Source: Planctomicrobium sp. (GTDB lineage: Bacteria > Planctomycetota > Planctomycetia > Planctomycetales > Planctomycetaceae). From it: a DNA stretch of 5,434 nt. Under the pieces are notes generated by a model, which saw nothing but the letters and a program-made list of their open reading frames with translations, was not told the origin of the DNA and did not search any database. The translations under genes and the position numbers were made by a program. The stretch lies in assembly GCA_029259835.1 (NCBI GenBank), contig JAJDEL010000221.1, positions 1 to 5,434 on the forward strand, given 5' to 3'. This document shows, one piece after another, positions 1 to 5,434 of this stretch. Numbering within the stretch: the first letter of the stretch is position 1; each line of letters opens with the position of its first letter.

Positions 1-2
1 AG

Positions 3-62
3 TTCCCACAACGAGCCGTTTGGACCGAATCAATTCGGGAACTGGCACGGAACGATGCCTAA
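3..62 (+). CDS. Possible C-terminal tail of an upstream gene, cut by the window edge
   Basis: The third frame from the window edge is open and ends at TAA (60-62). It gives 19 residues, FPQRAVWTESIRELARNDA, which read like an amphipathic C-terminal helix. The stop falls 26 bp before the GTG start of the next plus-strand gene, a normal same-strand spacing. The piece is too short to assign a family. The first frame is also open from the edge, to a TAG at 118-120, but would overlap the next gene by about 30 bp, so I prefer this frame. The call rests on plausibility and spacing only. Confidence 0.4.
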   Translation, partial: FPQRAVWTESIRELARNDA

Positions 63-76
63 GGAAAATAACAGCC

Positions 77-82
77 GGAGAG
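77..82 (+). promoter_or_regulatory. Shine-Dalgarno site GGAGAG for the GTG start at 89
   Basis: GGAGAG lies six bases before GTG 89. This decides the start: the reading frame stays open upstream to a TTG at 20, but the residues before the GTG do not resemble the family and overlap the likely tail of the upstream gene. Confidence 0.75.
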
Positions 83-88
83 ATATCA

Positions 89-919
89 GTGCCGATCAAA
101 GCAAAATGCCGGAAATGTAGTAAAATTTATACCGTCAAAGATGCACTTGCTGGCAAGAAATTTCGCTGCAAGCAGTGCGAAGCACCCGTCACTGTCCCGC
201 AACCGGCAGTTCTGATTGAGGACGAACCTGAAGAGGACGACTGGGGTTCCGACAACTTTGGGAGCGCTGATGACGACTTCGGTGACTTTTCCGAAGACGA
301 TTACGATGACGTTCCAGCACGTCCTAAGAAGAGAAAAAAGAAACCAGCATCGAAAAAGAAACGGAAGAAGAAGCGTTCTTCTTCCGGCCCAGGTGTCGGT
401 GCAAAAATTGGTGCCATCTTCGGGGGAGTGTTCGGCTTCTTGATGGTCTTGGGCTTGATCATGAAGATCATTAGCGGTGTTGGTGGAATCGACATTGGCG
501 CCAGTTGGAAACCTTACACGACTCCCGATGGAAACATTACCATTCAAATGCCAGGGAATGTCAAAAGCATGCCGGTCGCGCAAATGGCACCGGGTGGTCA
601 GGCTTACGGAGCGACACGCCCGAACTTCGCCTGCATTATCGTTGTCGAACCAATGCCTGCGGAACTTCAAGGAATGACTGAAAGAGAGATCTTCGACGCA
701 TTCGAAGTCGGGTCAAACTTTGTTGGTGCAACGAATGTGCAACGCACAACTTTCAAAGGCCGCGAGGGAGTCACGTTCGACAAGACCGCTCCCGGCGGCA
801 TCAAATCAGTCAGCACTGCCTTCGTCCACAACAATACAATCTACACACTCAATTACGGCTACAAGGGCCTGAAAGGATCAAAGGACCGGAAGTTCTTTGA
901 TTCCGTGGTGCTGAACTGA
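89..919 (+). CDS. Zinc-finger, single-membrane-segment protein with C-terminal globular domain (hypothetical)
   Basis: This 276-aa protein has no named function that I recognise. Its N-terminus is a zinc-ribbon of the MJ0042-like type: C7-x2-C10 and C27-x2-C30 flank a basic, hydrophobic core with the usual AGKKFRC run. Residues 43-74 are strongly acidic (Asp/Glu with Phe, Gly, Ser) and residues 79-96 are almost all Lys/Arg. One hydrophobic Gly/Ile/Leu segment at about 104-131 should span the membrane. The basic stretch before it favours a cytoplasmic N-terminus and an outside C-terminus (positive-inside rule; inference). Residues 140-276 form a domain that opens with W-x-P-Y-x-T-P-D-G, has a T-I-Q-M-P-G strand and ends with KFFDSVVLN. 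This resembles small alpha/beta domains, roughly PsbP/DUF1795-like in pattern, that are common in planctomycete envelope proteins. The GTG start is supported by GGAGAG six bases upstream. The gene converges on the minus-strand cluster with a 15-bp gap. The CDS is secure; the role is unknown. Confidence 0.88.
   Translation: MPIKAKCRKCSKIYTVKDALAGKKFRCKQCEAPVTVPQPAVLIEDEPEEDDWGSDNFGSADDDFGDFSEDDYDDVPARPKKRKKKPASKKKRKKKRSSSGPGVGAKIGAIFGGVFGFLMVLGLIMKIISGVGGIDIGASWKPYTTPDGNITIQMPGNVKSMPVAQMAPGGQAYGATRPNFACIIVVEPMPAELQGMTEREIFDAFEVGSNFVGATNVQRTTFKGREGVTFDKTAPGGIKSVSTAFVHNNTIYTLNYGYKGLKGSKDRKFFDSVVLN
362..386. repeat. Perfect inverted repeat, 11-bp arms and 3-base loop, inside the zinc-finger gene
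   Basis: CGGAAGAAGAA (362-372) and TTCTTCTTCCG (376-386) are exact reverse complements around GCG. The repeat encodes R92 to G100: the end of the Lys/Arg linker followed by Ser-Ser-Ser-Gly, just before the membrane segment. The mRNA should form a stable hairpin. It may simply result from AAG lysine codons next to TCT/TCC serine codons. Confidence 0.85.
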
Positions 920-934
920 GTGCGTGCATTGTGA

Positions 935-2311
935 TCAATCTCCGCTCGGGAGCTCAGCGAAAAACTCTGGCGGGTCGCGAAGATAAAGATTCGCGAAGTC
1001 TTGTTCCCATTGCTGGAGATCAACTTCCCCGCGCATGATCGGCAACAGCAATGGTTTCCGTGATTCAATTTTTAATTCTTCCAGATCAGGTATTTCCTTG
1101 AGTACAGCGACAATGTCTGAGAGCTTGCAGTCGCTTTTAACAAGTTGCACGATGCCGTCGTCAGCTTCGATGGGTTGAAACGACATGTACAGCAACGCCT
1201 GTCCACCGACTCCCTGCAAAGCATCGTATGGGACATTTCTGTGTTTTTTGAGTCCCATCAGATACATCGATTCCATGATCCGAAGTGCCATCTTTTCGTT
1301 GCCATTTTGTGCAGCCAGGTCTGCGACTTTTTTTAGATAAAGACGCAATCGGATCCCTCTTTGAAATTTTGGGCTCAAAGCATCAAGTCGTTCAGCAAGT
1401 AACCTGGACCAGTTTTTCAGTCCTAAGATTGTCACGGGTGATTCGTCTAACCCCTCGAATGTGCAAACCCAATCTCCAGCGTCTAACCATTTTGCCTGTG
1501 GGGCAGTCTTCGGCCAATCGGCCTCGTACTGACGATGCAAACTTCGTTTGTTCCCCTGTTCAATCAATCTCAATTGCAATTTGAAAAAGTCGTCCAAAGG
1601 CAAAGTGACAAACCCTCTGGATTCTGGCTCCACGGCATCAACTGCCTGTTCCAGTGCATAAGTTGCCAGAAGATAGAGTGGAAAAGCATTCTCAGGATCT
1701 CGGCGCGCCCATTCCTGAAGTGCTTTCCTCCGCTGCTCGCCTTCAGAGTACATTGCCAGAAAGTACCAGCCAGGGATGTAATTCGGATCTTCAGCGACCG
1801 CAGCCTGGAAACACAACACGCTCAAGTCTGTCCCACTGTTCATCAGGTTTCCGAGATATTCAAAATGTTCTTCGGCGGACTTGCCTGTCAAAAACCGGGT
1901 CGTTTGCTTCGCCAGAGATTTACGAATTTGCCTGTCCAGTCGCACTCTCCAGGGAGCATTGTTTGGAAGAGGTGAGAGCGTGCTGCCTTCAATCATCACT
2001 GAAGGCAATGACTCATGAAATGCCTGCCCAATACGCCAAGCACCACTGTCGTTCACACCGTAAGAAACGTAAATCGGTGCCTTATTTCCCGCGTGTTCAA
2101 TGGCAAAAGTGAAGAAATCTGCCATCCGCTCTTCGTGCGCATCATCTTCAAAAGCAAGCAACGTTTCCCAAAGGGCGTTTGCCCACAATTGATCAACTTG
2201 GTCTGGTGAAAGCCGCTGCGCTTCCTCGTTCTGATTGATACGAATCGAACAAACTGAGACGACTAAGGCGGTGATGCAAAGAGGGACAACGAGATGCTGA
2301 GAAAGATTCAT
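935..2311 (-). CDS. Hypothetical exported or membrane-anchored protein with TPR-like helices
   Basis: I do not recognise the family of this 458-aa protein. Residues 7-23 are hydrophobic and look like a signal peptide or N-terminal anchor. The cysteine at 21 follows Val-Ser-Val, a poor lipobox, so a lipoprotein is unlikely. The rest is mostly helical and rich in Leu, Ala, Glu and Trp. Residues 164-225 look like a degenerate pair of TPR units, with helices ending in A-E-D-P-N-Y and R-R-D-P-E-N, the typical TPR turn, followed by YLLATYALEQA. This suggests a protein-binding scaffold (inference). A Leu-rich stretch at about 397-423 has no clear repeat. ATG 2311 was chosen with AAAGGGA nine bases upstream. 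A TTG two codons earlier (2317) would add Met-Lys and give the signal a positive charge, so it stays possible. It is last in the minus-strand cluster, 48 bp after the zinc-ribbon gene. Confidence 0.85.
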   Translation of the reverse strand: MNLSQHLVVPLCITALVVSVCSIRINQNEEAQRLSPDQVDQLWANALWETLLAFEDDAHEERMADFFTFAIEHAGNKAPIYVSYGVNDSGAWRIGQAFHESLPSVMIEGSTLSPLPNNAPWRVRLDRQIRKSLAKQTTRFLTGKSAEEHFEYLGNLMNSGTDLSVLCFQAAVAEDPNYIPGWYFLAMYSEGEQRRKALQEWARRDPENAFPLYLLATYALEQAVDAVEPESRGFVTLPLDDFFKLQLRLIEQGNKRSLHRQYEADWPKTAPQAKWLDAGDWVCTFEGLDESPVTILGLKNWSRLLAERLDALSPKFQRGIRLRLYLKKVADLAAQNGNEKMALRIMESMYLMGLKKHRNVPYDALQGVGGQALLYMSFQPIEADDGIVQLVKSDCKLSDIVAVLKEIPDLEELKIESRKPLLLPIMRGEVDLQQWEQDFANLYLRDPPEFFAELPSGD

Positions 2312-2320
2312 CTTCAATCA

Positions 2321-2327
2321 TCCCTTT
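2321..2327 (-). promoter_or_regulatory. Likely Shine-Dalgarno site AAAGGGA for the TPR-like gene
   Basis: On the minus strand AAAGGGA lies nine bases before ATG 2311 and three before TTG 2317. The spacing favours the ATG slightly, but the site does not settle the choice. Confidence 0.45.
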
Positions 2328-2359
2328 CATTCTTGGCTGGATTTCGCCTTTGCTTTGCG

Positions 2360-2860
2360 TCAATCGAAGTCGGATGAAATCACAGCGTGTCGATTCAGGT
2401 TTCGGAATTCGGCGGCATAATCTTCTGAAGCGAATTCGTAACAAATTTCGCTTTCACCAGCCATTGAATCAAAAATACGAGGCCAGATCACTTCGAGGAT
2501 CAAATACGGAGAAATCGCGACTAGAATCAGAACGCCGACAACGATCTTCCGGTAAAGTGGTGACAGTTCTTGGAAATGTGGCATGATCAACCAGACGGCA
2601 GCAATGACAAAGATCCAGCACAGAGCCTCTCGATACCATCTCTGCGAATAGAAGCGATATTTGCATGATTGGCAAACGGGAAGCTCTATTCGCTTCCATC
2701 CGAAAAAGAACAAGATCGGCAGAAAGAAGCTGGCAAACGTGTTTTGTGAACGCGAAACAATTTTTGTCGTCGAATCAGGCTCGCAGTGACAAACCAGACA
2801 CTTCCCGGGCCACTTCGGCACATAGCCTTTCGAAAGTGTGACATCCGTTGACATTGCCAT
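2360..2860 (-). CDS. Zinc-ribbon protein with two membrane segments (hypothetical)
   Basis: This is a 166-aa protein of unknown function. C21-x2-C24 (with a further C26) and C63-x2-C66 form two cysteine pairs that should bind one zinc ion as a ribbon. The loop between them holds a hydrophobic, Phe-rich run (about 42-55) that may touch or enter the membrane. Two hydrophobic helices follow, at about 79-94 and 105-126. The C-terminal 40 residues are soluble and include Y-E-F-A-S-E-D-Y-A-A-E-F, a pattern typical of a short amphipathic tail. ATG 2860 is preferred. The frame extends to a TTG at 2914, but GGAGA at 2871-2875 sits 10 bases before the ATG, and the extra 18 residues lie in an AT-rich gap. 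It begins 75 bp after valS and ends 48 bp before the TPR-like gene on the same strand, so co-transcription is plausible. The ribbon-plus-two-helices layout is common among small planctomycete membrane proteins; no substrate or partner can be inferred. Confidence 0.83.
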   Translation of the reverse strand: MAMSTDVTLSKGYVPKWPGKCLVCHCEPDSTTKIVSRSQNTFASFFLPILFFFGWKRIELPVCQSCKYRFYSQRWYREALCWIFVIAAVWLIMPHFQELSPLYRKIVVGVLILVAISPYLILEVIWPRIFDSMAGESEICYEFASEDYAAEFRNLNRHAVISSDFD

Positions 2861-2870
2861 GGTAGCTGAT

Positions 2871-2875
2871 TCTCC
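2871..2875 (-). promoter_or_regulatory. Shine-Dalgarno site GGAGA for the zinc-ribbon membrane protein
   Basis: GGAGA on the minus strand, 10 bases before ATG 2860. The spacing is slightly long, but it is the only good site near any start of this frame and supports the shorter protein. Confidence 0.5.
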
Positions 2876-2878
2876 AAA

Positions 2879-2890
2879 CTTTTTAAAAAG
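2879..2890. repeat. AT-rich 12-bp palindrome in the valS downstream gap
   Basis: CTTTTTAAAAAG is self-complementary and lies between valS and the zinc-ribbon gene. It may be part of a promoter region or of a weak 3' structure. There is no GC stem beside it, so it is not a standard intrinsic terminator. Confidence 0.5.
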
Positions 2891-2925
2891 AGTATCGTGC
2901 AAAAACAAAGTCAATGAAACTCGTT

Positions 2926-2935
2926 GCAGGCCTGC
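2926..2935. repeat. GCAGGCCTGC palindrome directly after the valS stop codon
   Basis: This perfect 10-bp palindrome touches the valS TAG (2936-2938). With no loop and no following T-run it is unlikely to work as a terminator by itself. Its role is unknown, and chance is possible. Confidence 0.5.
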
Positions 2936-5434
2936 CTAACTCAAATCACGAATGATCTCTACGATTCTTTCGCGTTGGCTTTGTTGGTTTGCGAGGGTTT
3001 CTCGGACACCGTTGACAACTTCTTCTTTGGCGTTGTTGACGAACTTTTCGTTGTTGAGTTTTGACTCAGCGCCTTTGATGTGTTTTTCGACTTCAGCGAG
3101 TTTCTTCTTTTGTCGTTCGAGTTCTTCAGCCGTGTCGATGAGACCTTCAAGCGGGATGTAACCATCCGCATCGCCAAGTGAAAAACTCGCGGCTCCGATT
3201 GGACGTTCGACGTCGGCGCCGGCGGCTTCGAGAACAGCTTTCGCGAGGTTCTCGAATTGCGAGGCGACCGATTCCATATCGCCAGCAACATCCGCAGCCG
3301 TACGCATGAGTAGTTTGATGGAAGTCCCCGGCGGGATGTTGTAAATCGCTCGGACATTTCGGACAGCGACAATCGTATCTTGCAAACGAGCGAAACGTTT
3401 TTCGAGCGCTTCGTCTTGCCATGAACTCGGAATTGTGGGCCAACTCGCATTGATGCAAGCGTCGGCGACGGATTGCGTCGTCAACTTAGCCCCCGGTGAG
3501 TCACCGGGGGATGAAACGGGCAGTGCTCGCTCTGGGGCGATCTCTTTCAGTCGCTGCCAGAGTTCTTCGCAGATGAATGGCGTGAACGGTTGCAGTAAAC
3601 GAATCAGCGAATCGAGAACTGAGAGCAGCACGCGCTGAGCAACGGCGCGTGATTTTGCATCGCGCAGCCGGGGTTTGATCATCTCCAGATACCAGTCGCA
3701 GAATTCATTCCACGTAAAGTCGCGAACCGCACGTGTTGCGGCGTCAAACTGATACCGACCGAGGTATTCATCCATCTCGCTGGCAACAGTTGAAAGCCGC
3801 GAGAGAATCCAGCGGTCTTCGAGTTGCAGCTGATCTTCCGTCACTTCGTCGGGTGTGTACCCTGCCCCGTTGTCGGATTCGACGAGATTCATCATCGCGA
3901 AGCGGGCGGCGTTCCAGAATTTGTTGCAGAAGTTTCGACCATACTCGAAGCGTTCGCTGACCATCTTGGCGACGGCGGCACCTTCGTCCGGGTCGTAGAG
4001 TGGTGTTGTGAACTGGCTTTCTTGCTTACACTTCTTGTTTGAACAAACAAGCGTCGGCTTCGGCGCTCCTTGGGGAACCGGGAAGTCCCCTTTCATGGTG
4101 CTGGGGACGACAAGAGTTGATGTCGCGACTTTGTACTGCTTCGGAGCGATCATCTCGCCGCAGTGAGGACACTCGTAGCTGATCGGCAGCCGCACGTCTT
4201 GCGTTTCGCCAGCGAAGGAAGCAATCGTGAAGCGAATCGCATCGGCGCCGTACTTCTCGATGAGATCGACTGGGTCAACGCCATTGCCTTTGGACTTGGA
4301 CATCGTTTGCCCGAAGCCATCGAGGATTTTTGGATGGACATGCACATGCTGAAACGGCACATCGTCCATATTGTACAAACCGGTGAGGACCATCCGCGCG
4401 ACCCACAGCGTGATGATATCACGCGATGTGATCAGCACACTGCCGGGGTAGAAGTAGGGGAGAACTTTGTTCTCAGTTGAGGGTCCAGGGGCTAGGGTTG
4501 AGAGTGATTGAGTTTGCTTCGCGAGTTCTTCTTCATCAAGCGGTGGATTCCGTTCTAAATCGGGCCAACCGAGCGTCGCGTGTGGCCAAAGTGCGGACGA
4601 GAACCACGTGTCGAGAACGTCCGGGTCTTGAACGTAACCTTCAGTTTTTAGCATTTTTTCGACAGCCTCCATGATGTCTTCATCTTGATGATCAATACAC
4701 ATCAGAACTGTTGAAGGATCACTCTCAGAGATACGCCAGCAGTAGTCATCCCATCGACTTGAAAATTCTTTTACGGTTTCTTCCGCTTTTTGCGAGTTAT
4801 TAAACGTCTTTGACCAAACCGGAATCCGATGCCCCCACCACAATTGCCGGCTGATGCACCAGTCACGTTTTTCGGCGAGCCAGTCGGTGTAGGTTTTCTT
4901 GTATCTGGACGGGAAGAAGCGGACGCGACCATCTTCGACGGCATCGACCGCTTTCTGTGCTAAGCCAGGCTTGCCGTCTTCATCGTCTCCCATTCTCACG
5001 AACCATTGATCCGAGAGGTACGGCTCGACTGGAGTTTTGGAACGGTCGCTGTGCTTGAGGGGAATGACCCGGTCTTCGACACCTTCGTAGTGACCGAGTT
5101 CGTTCATACGTTCGACGACTTTGCCGCGGACTTCGAGACGGTCAACGCCTTCCCATTCGCCGCCATGTTCGTTGAGCGTACCGTCCGGATTCAAAATGTT
5201 AATGACACCGATTTCGGGATTCCGCGTATAGCAGGCGTAATCGTTCGGATCGTGTGCCGGCGTCACCTTAACGGCTCCGGTCCCTTTCTCTTTGTCTGCA
5301 AGCAGAGCATCGGCAATGATCGGTATGATGCGGTCATTGAGCGGGATTTTCACGCTCTTGCCAACGAGGTGCATGTAGCGTTCATCCGTCGGATGAACAC
5401 AAACCGCGGTGTCGCCGAGCATTGTTTCCGGGCG
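2936..5434 (-). CDS. valS: Valyl-tRNA synthetase, N-terminus missing at the window edge
   Basis: Class Ia enzyme that joins valine to tRNA-Val in the cytoplasm using ATP and edits mischarged threonine. The 832 residues seen begin inside the CP1 editing domain with RPETMLGDTAV, continuous with the window edge; the nucleotide-binding fold with the HIGH motif lies outside. Numbered from the edge: editing motif HDPND at 61-65, SDQWFV at 141-146, DWCISRQLWWGHRIPVW at 191-207, DPDVLDTWFSSALWP at 270-284, signature loop TMSKS at 377-381 (usually KMSKS; the later lysine K380 is kept), anticodon-binding helices from about 539 (DRWILSRL, FCDWYLEMIKPRL), and the C-terminal tRNA-binding coiled coil at about 765-832. 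A putative zinc-ribbon insert has C422-x2-C425 and C464-x4-C469. Low-complexity inserts occur near 293-325 and 640-652. The frame is intact throughout. It heads the minus-strand cluster. Identification is very secure. Confidence 0.98.
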   Translation of the reverse strand, partial: RPETMLGDTAVCVHPTDERYMHLVGKSVKIPLNDRIIPIIADALLADKEKGTGAVKVTPAHDPNDYACYTRNPEIGVINILNPDGTLNEHGGEWEGVDRLEVRGKVVERMNELGHYEGVEDRVIPLKHSDRSKTPVEPYLSDQWFVRMGDDEDGKPGLAQKAVDAVEDGRVRFFPSRYKKTYTDWLAEKRDWCISRQLWWGHRIPVWSKTFNNSQKAEETVKEFSSRWDDYCWRISESDPSTVLMCIDHQDEDIMEAVEKMLKTEGYVQDPDVLDTWFSSALWPHATLGWPDLERNPPLDEEELAKQTQSLSTLAPGPSTENKVLPYFYPGSVLITSRDIITLWVARMVLTGLYNMDDVPFQHVHVHPKILDGFGQTMSKSKGNGVDPVDLIEKYGADAIRFTIASFAGETQDVRLPISYECPHCGEMIAPKQYKVATSTLVVPSTMKGDFPVPQGAPKPTLVCSNKKCKQESQFTTPLYDPDEGAAVAKMVSERFEYGRNFCNKFWNAARFAMMNLVESDNGAGYTPDEVTEDQLQLEDRWILSRLSTVASEMDEYLGRYQFDAATRAVRDFTWNEFCDWYLEMIKPRLRDAKSRAVAQRVLLSVLDSLIRLLQPFTPFICEELWQRLKEIAPERALPVSSPGDSPGAKLTTQSVADACINASWPTIPSSWQDEALEKRFARLQDTIVAVRNVRAIYNIPPGTSIKLLMRTAADVAGDMESVASQFENLAKAVLEAAGADVERPIGAASFSLGDADGYIPLEGLIDTAEELERQKKKLAEVEKHIKGAESKLNNEKFVNNAKEEVVNGVRETLANQQSQRERIVEIIRDLS
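3490..3510. repeat. Perfect palindrome, 10-bp arms and one central base, within valS
   Basis: CCCCCGGTGA (3490-3499) and TCACCGGGGG (3501-3510) pair exactly around G3500. On the valS strand it encodes SPGDSPGA (residues 642-649), at the junction after the anticodon-binding helices where other ValRS proteins, as I remember them, have a short variable loop. Its shape is that of a small dispersed palindromic repeat; the family has not been checked. Confidence 0.9.
4034..4051. repeat. Inverted repeat, 8-bp arms, inside the valS cysteine-pair insert
   Basis: CTTGTTTG (4034-4041) and CAAACAAG (4044-4051) pair around AA. The segment encodes L-V-C-S-N-K, including the third cysteine (C464) of the putative zinc ribbon. 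A second short pair, GTCCCC (4085-4090) and GGGGAC (4103-4108), lies in the same insert. Confidence 0.75.
4477..4504. repeat. G-rich low-complexity tract in valS
   Basis: The plus strand is a run of AGGG-like units separated by short spacers, with GTTGAG at both ends (4476-4481 and 4497-4502). On the valS strand it reads as CTCAACCCTAG-type sequence and encodes LSTLAPGPST. This lies between the conserved SALWPHATLGWP and YFYPGS blocks, which are normally much closer together. It looks like inserted repeat sequence kept in frame. Confidence 0.55.

Noticed and set aside
20..88. TTG-initiated extension of the zinc-finger gene
   Set aside because: The 23 extra residues lack family character, overlap the probable upstream gene tail, and the good Shine-Dalgarno site points to GTG 89.
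943..964. CGCT/AGCG hairpin followed by AAAAA as a terminator
   Set aside because: The stem is only 4 bp, the run is A rather than T on the plus strand, and it lies inside the minus-strand gene.
1145..2112. Plus-strand open frames opposite the TPR-like gene
   Set aside because: They are short, rich in Cys/Arg/Ser/His, lack ribosome sites and are shadows of the minus-strand gene.
2861..2914. TTG start at 2914 for the zinc-ribbon membrane protein
   Set aside because: The extra 18 residues come from an AT-rich gap; GGAGA before ATG 2860 gives a better start.
2885..2914. Promoter on the minus strand with TTGACT as -35 box
   Set aside because: TTGACT (2909-2914) is a good -35 match, but no acceptable -10 lies 16-18 bp downstream; the nearest TATACT-like hexamer is only 12 bp away.
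4477..4504. Telomere-like or CRISPR-like repeat
   Set aside because: Units are irregular, the tract is short, there are no spacers, and it lies in an intact coding frame.

Overview
The window is most likely chromosomal DNA from a planctomycete, probably of the Planctomycetaceae / Pirellulales-Planctomycetales type. This is inferred from family resemblance rather than a database search. The supporting signs are: a valyl-tRNA synthetase with the planctomycete-style cysteine-pair insert after the catalytic core; a protein with an N-terminal MJ0042-like zinc finger, an acidic and lysine-rich linker, one membrane segment and a C-terminal domain; and moderate GC content with poorly conserved small membrane proteins nearby.

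Layout: positions 1-62 are probably the tail of an upstream plus-strand gene (weak call). Positions 89-919 (+) encode the zinc-finger/single-TM protein, with a GTG start behind a clear GGAGAG. It converges, across only 15 bp, on a minus-strand cluster that occupies the rest of the window. Read 5' to 3' on the minus strand, the cluster is valS (5434-2936, cut by the window edge so that the N-terminus with the HIGH motif is missing), then a 166-aa zinc-ribbon protein with two membrane segments (2860-2360), then a 458-aa exported or anchored protein with TPR-like helices (2311-935). The gaps of 75 and 48 bp and the shared strand allow one transcript, but nothing visible proves it. No stretch longer than 300 bp lacks a gene.

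ValS charges tRNA-Val and is the only gene with a firm function. The two genes downstream of it are unrecognised; their link to ValRS may be no more than co-transcription.

I see no defence system, mobile element with a transposase, CRISPR array or RNA gene. The most unusual signal is inside valS. Its reading frame carries several in-frame, low-complexity or palindromic inserts, including a perfect 10-bp-arm palindrome at 3490-3510, a G-rich tract around 4477-4504, and a cysteine-pair insert containing inverted repeats at 4034-4108. They look like small repeats that entered an essential gene and were kept as peptide loops. A perfect 11-bp-arm hairpin also lies inside the plus-strand gene at 362-386.
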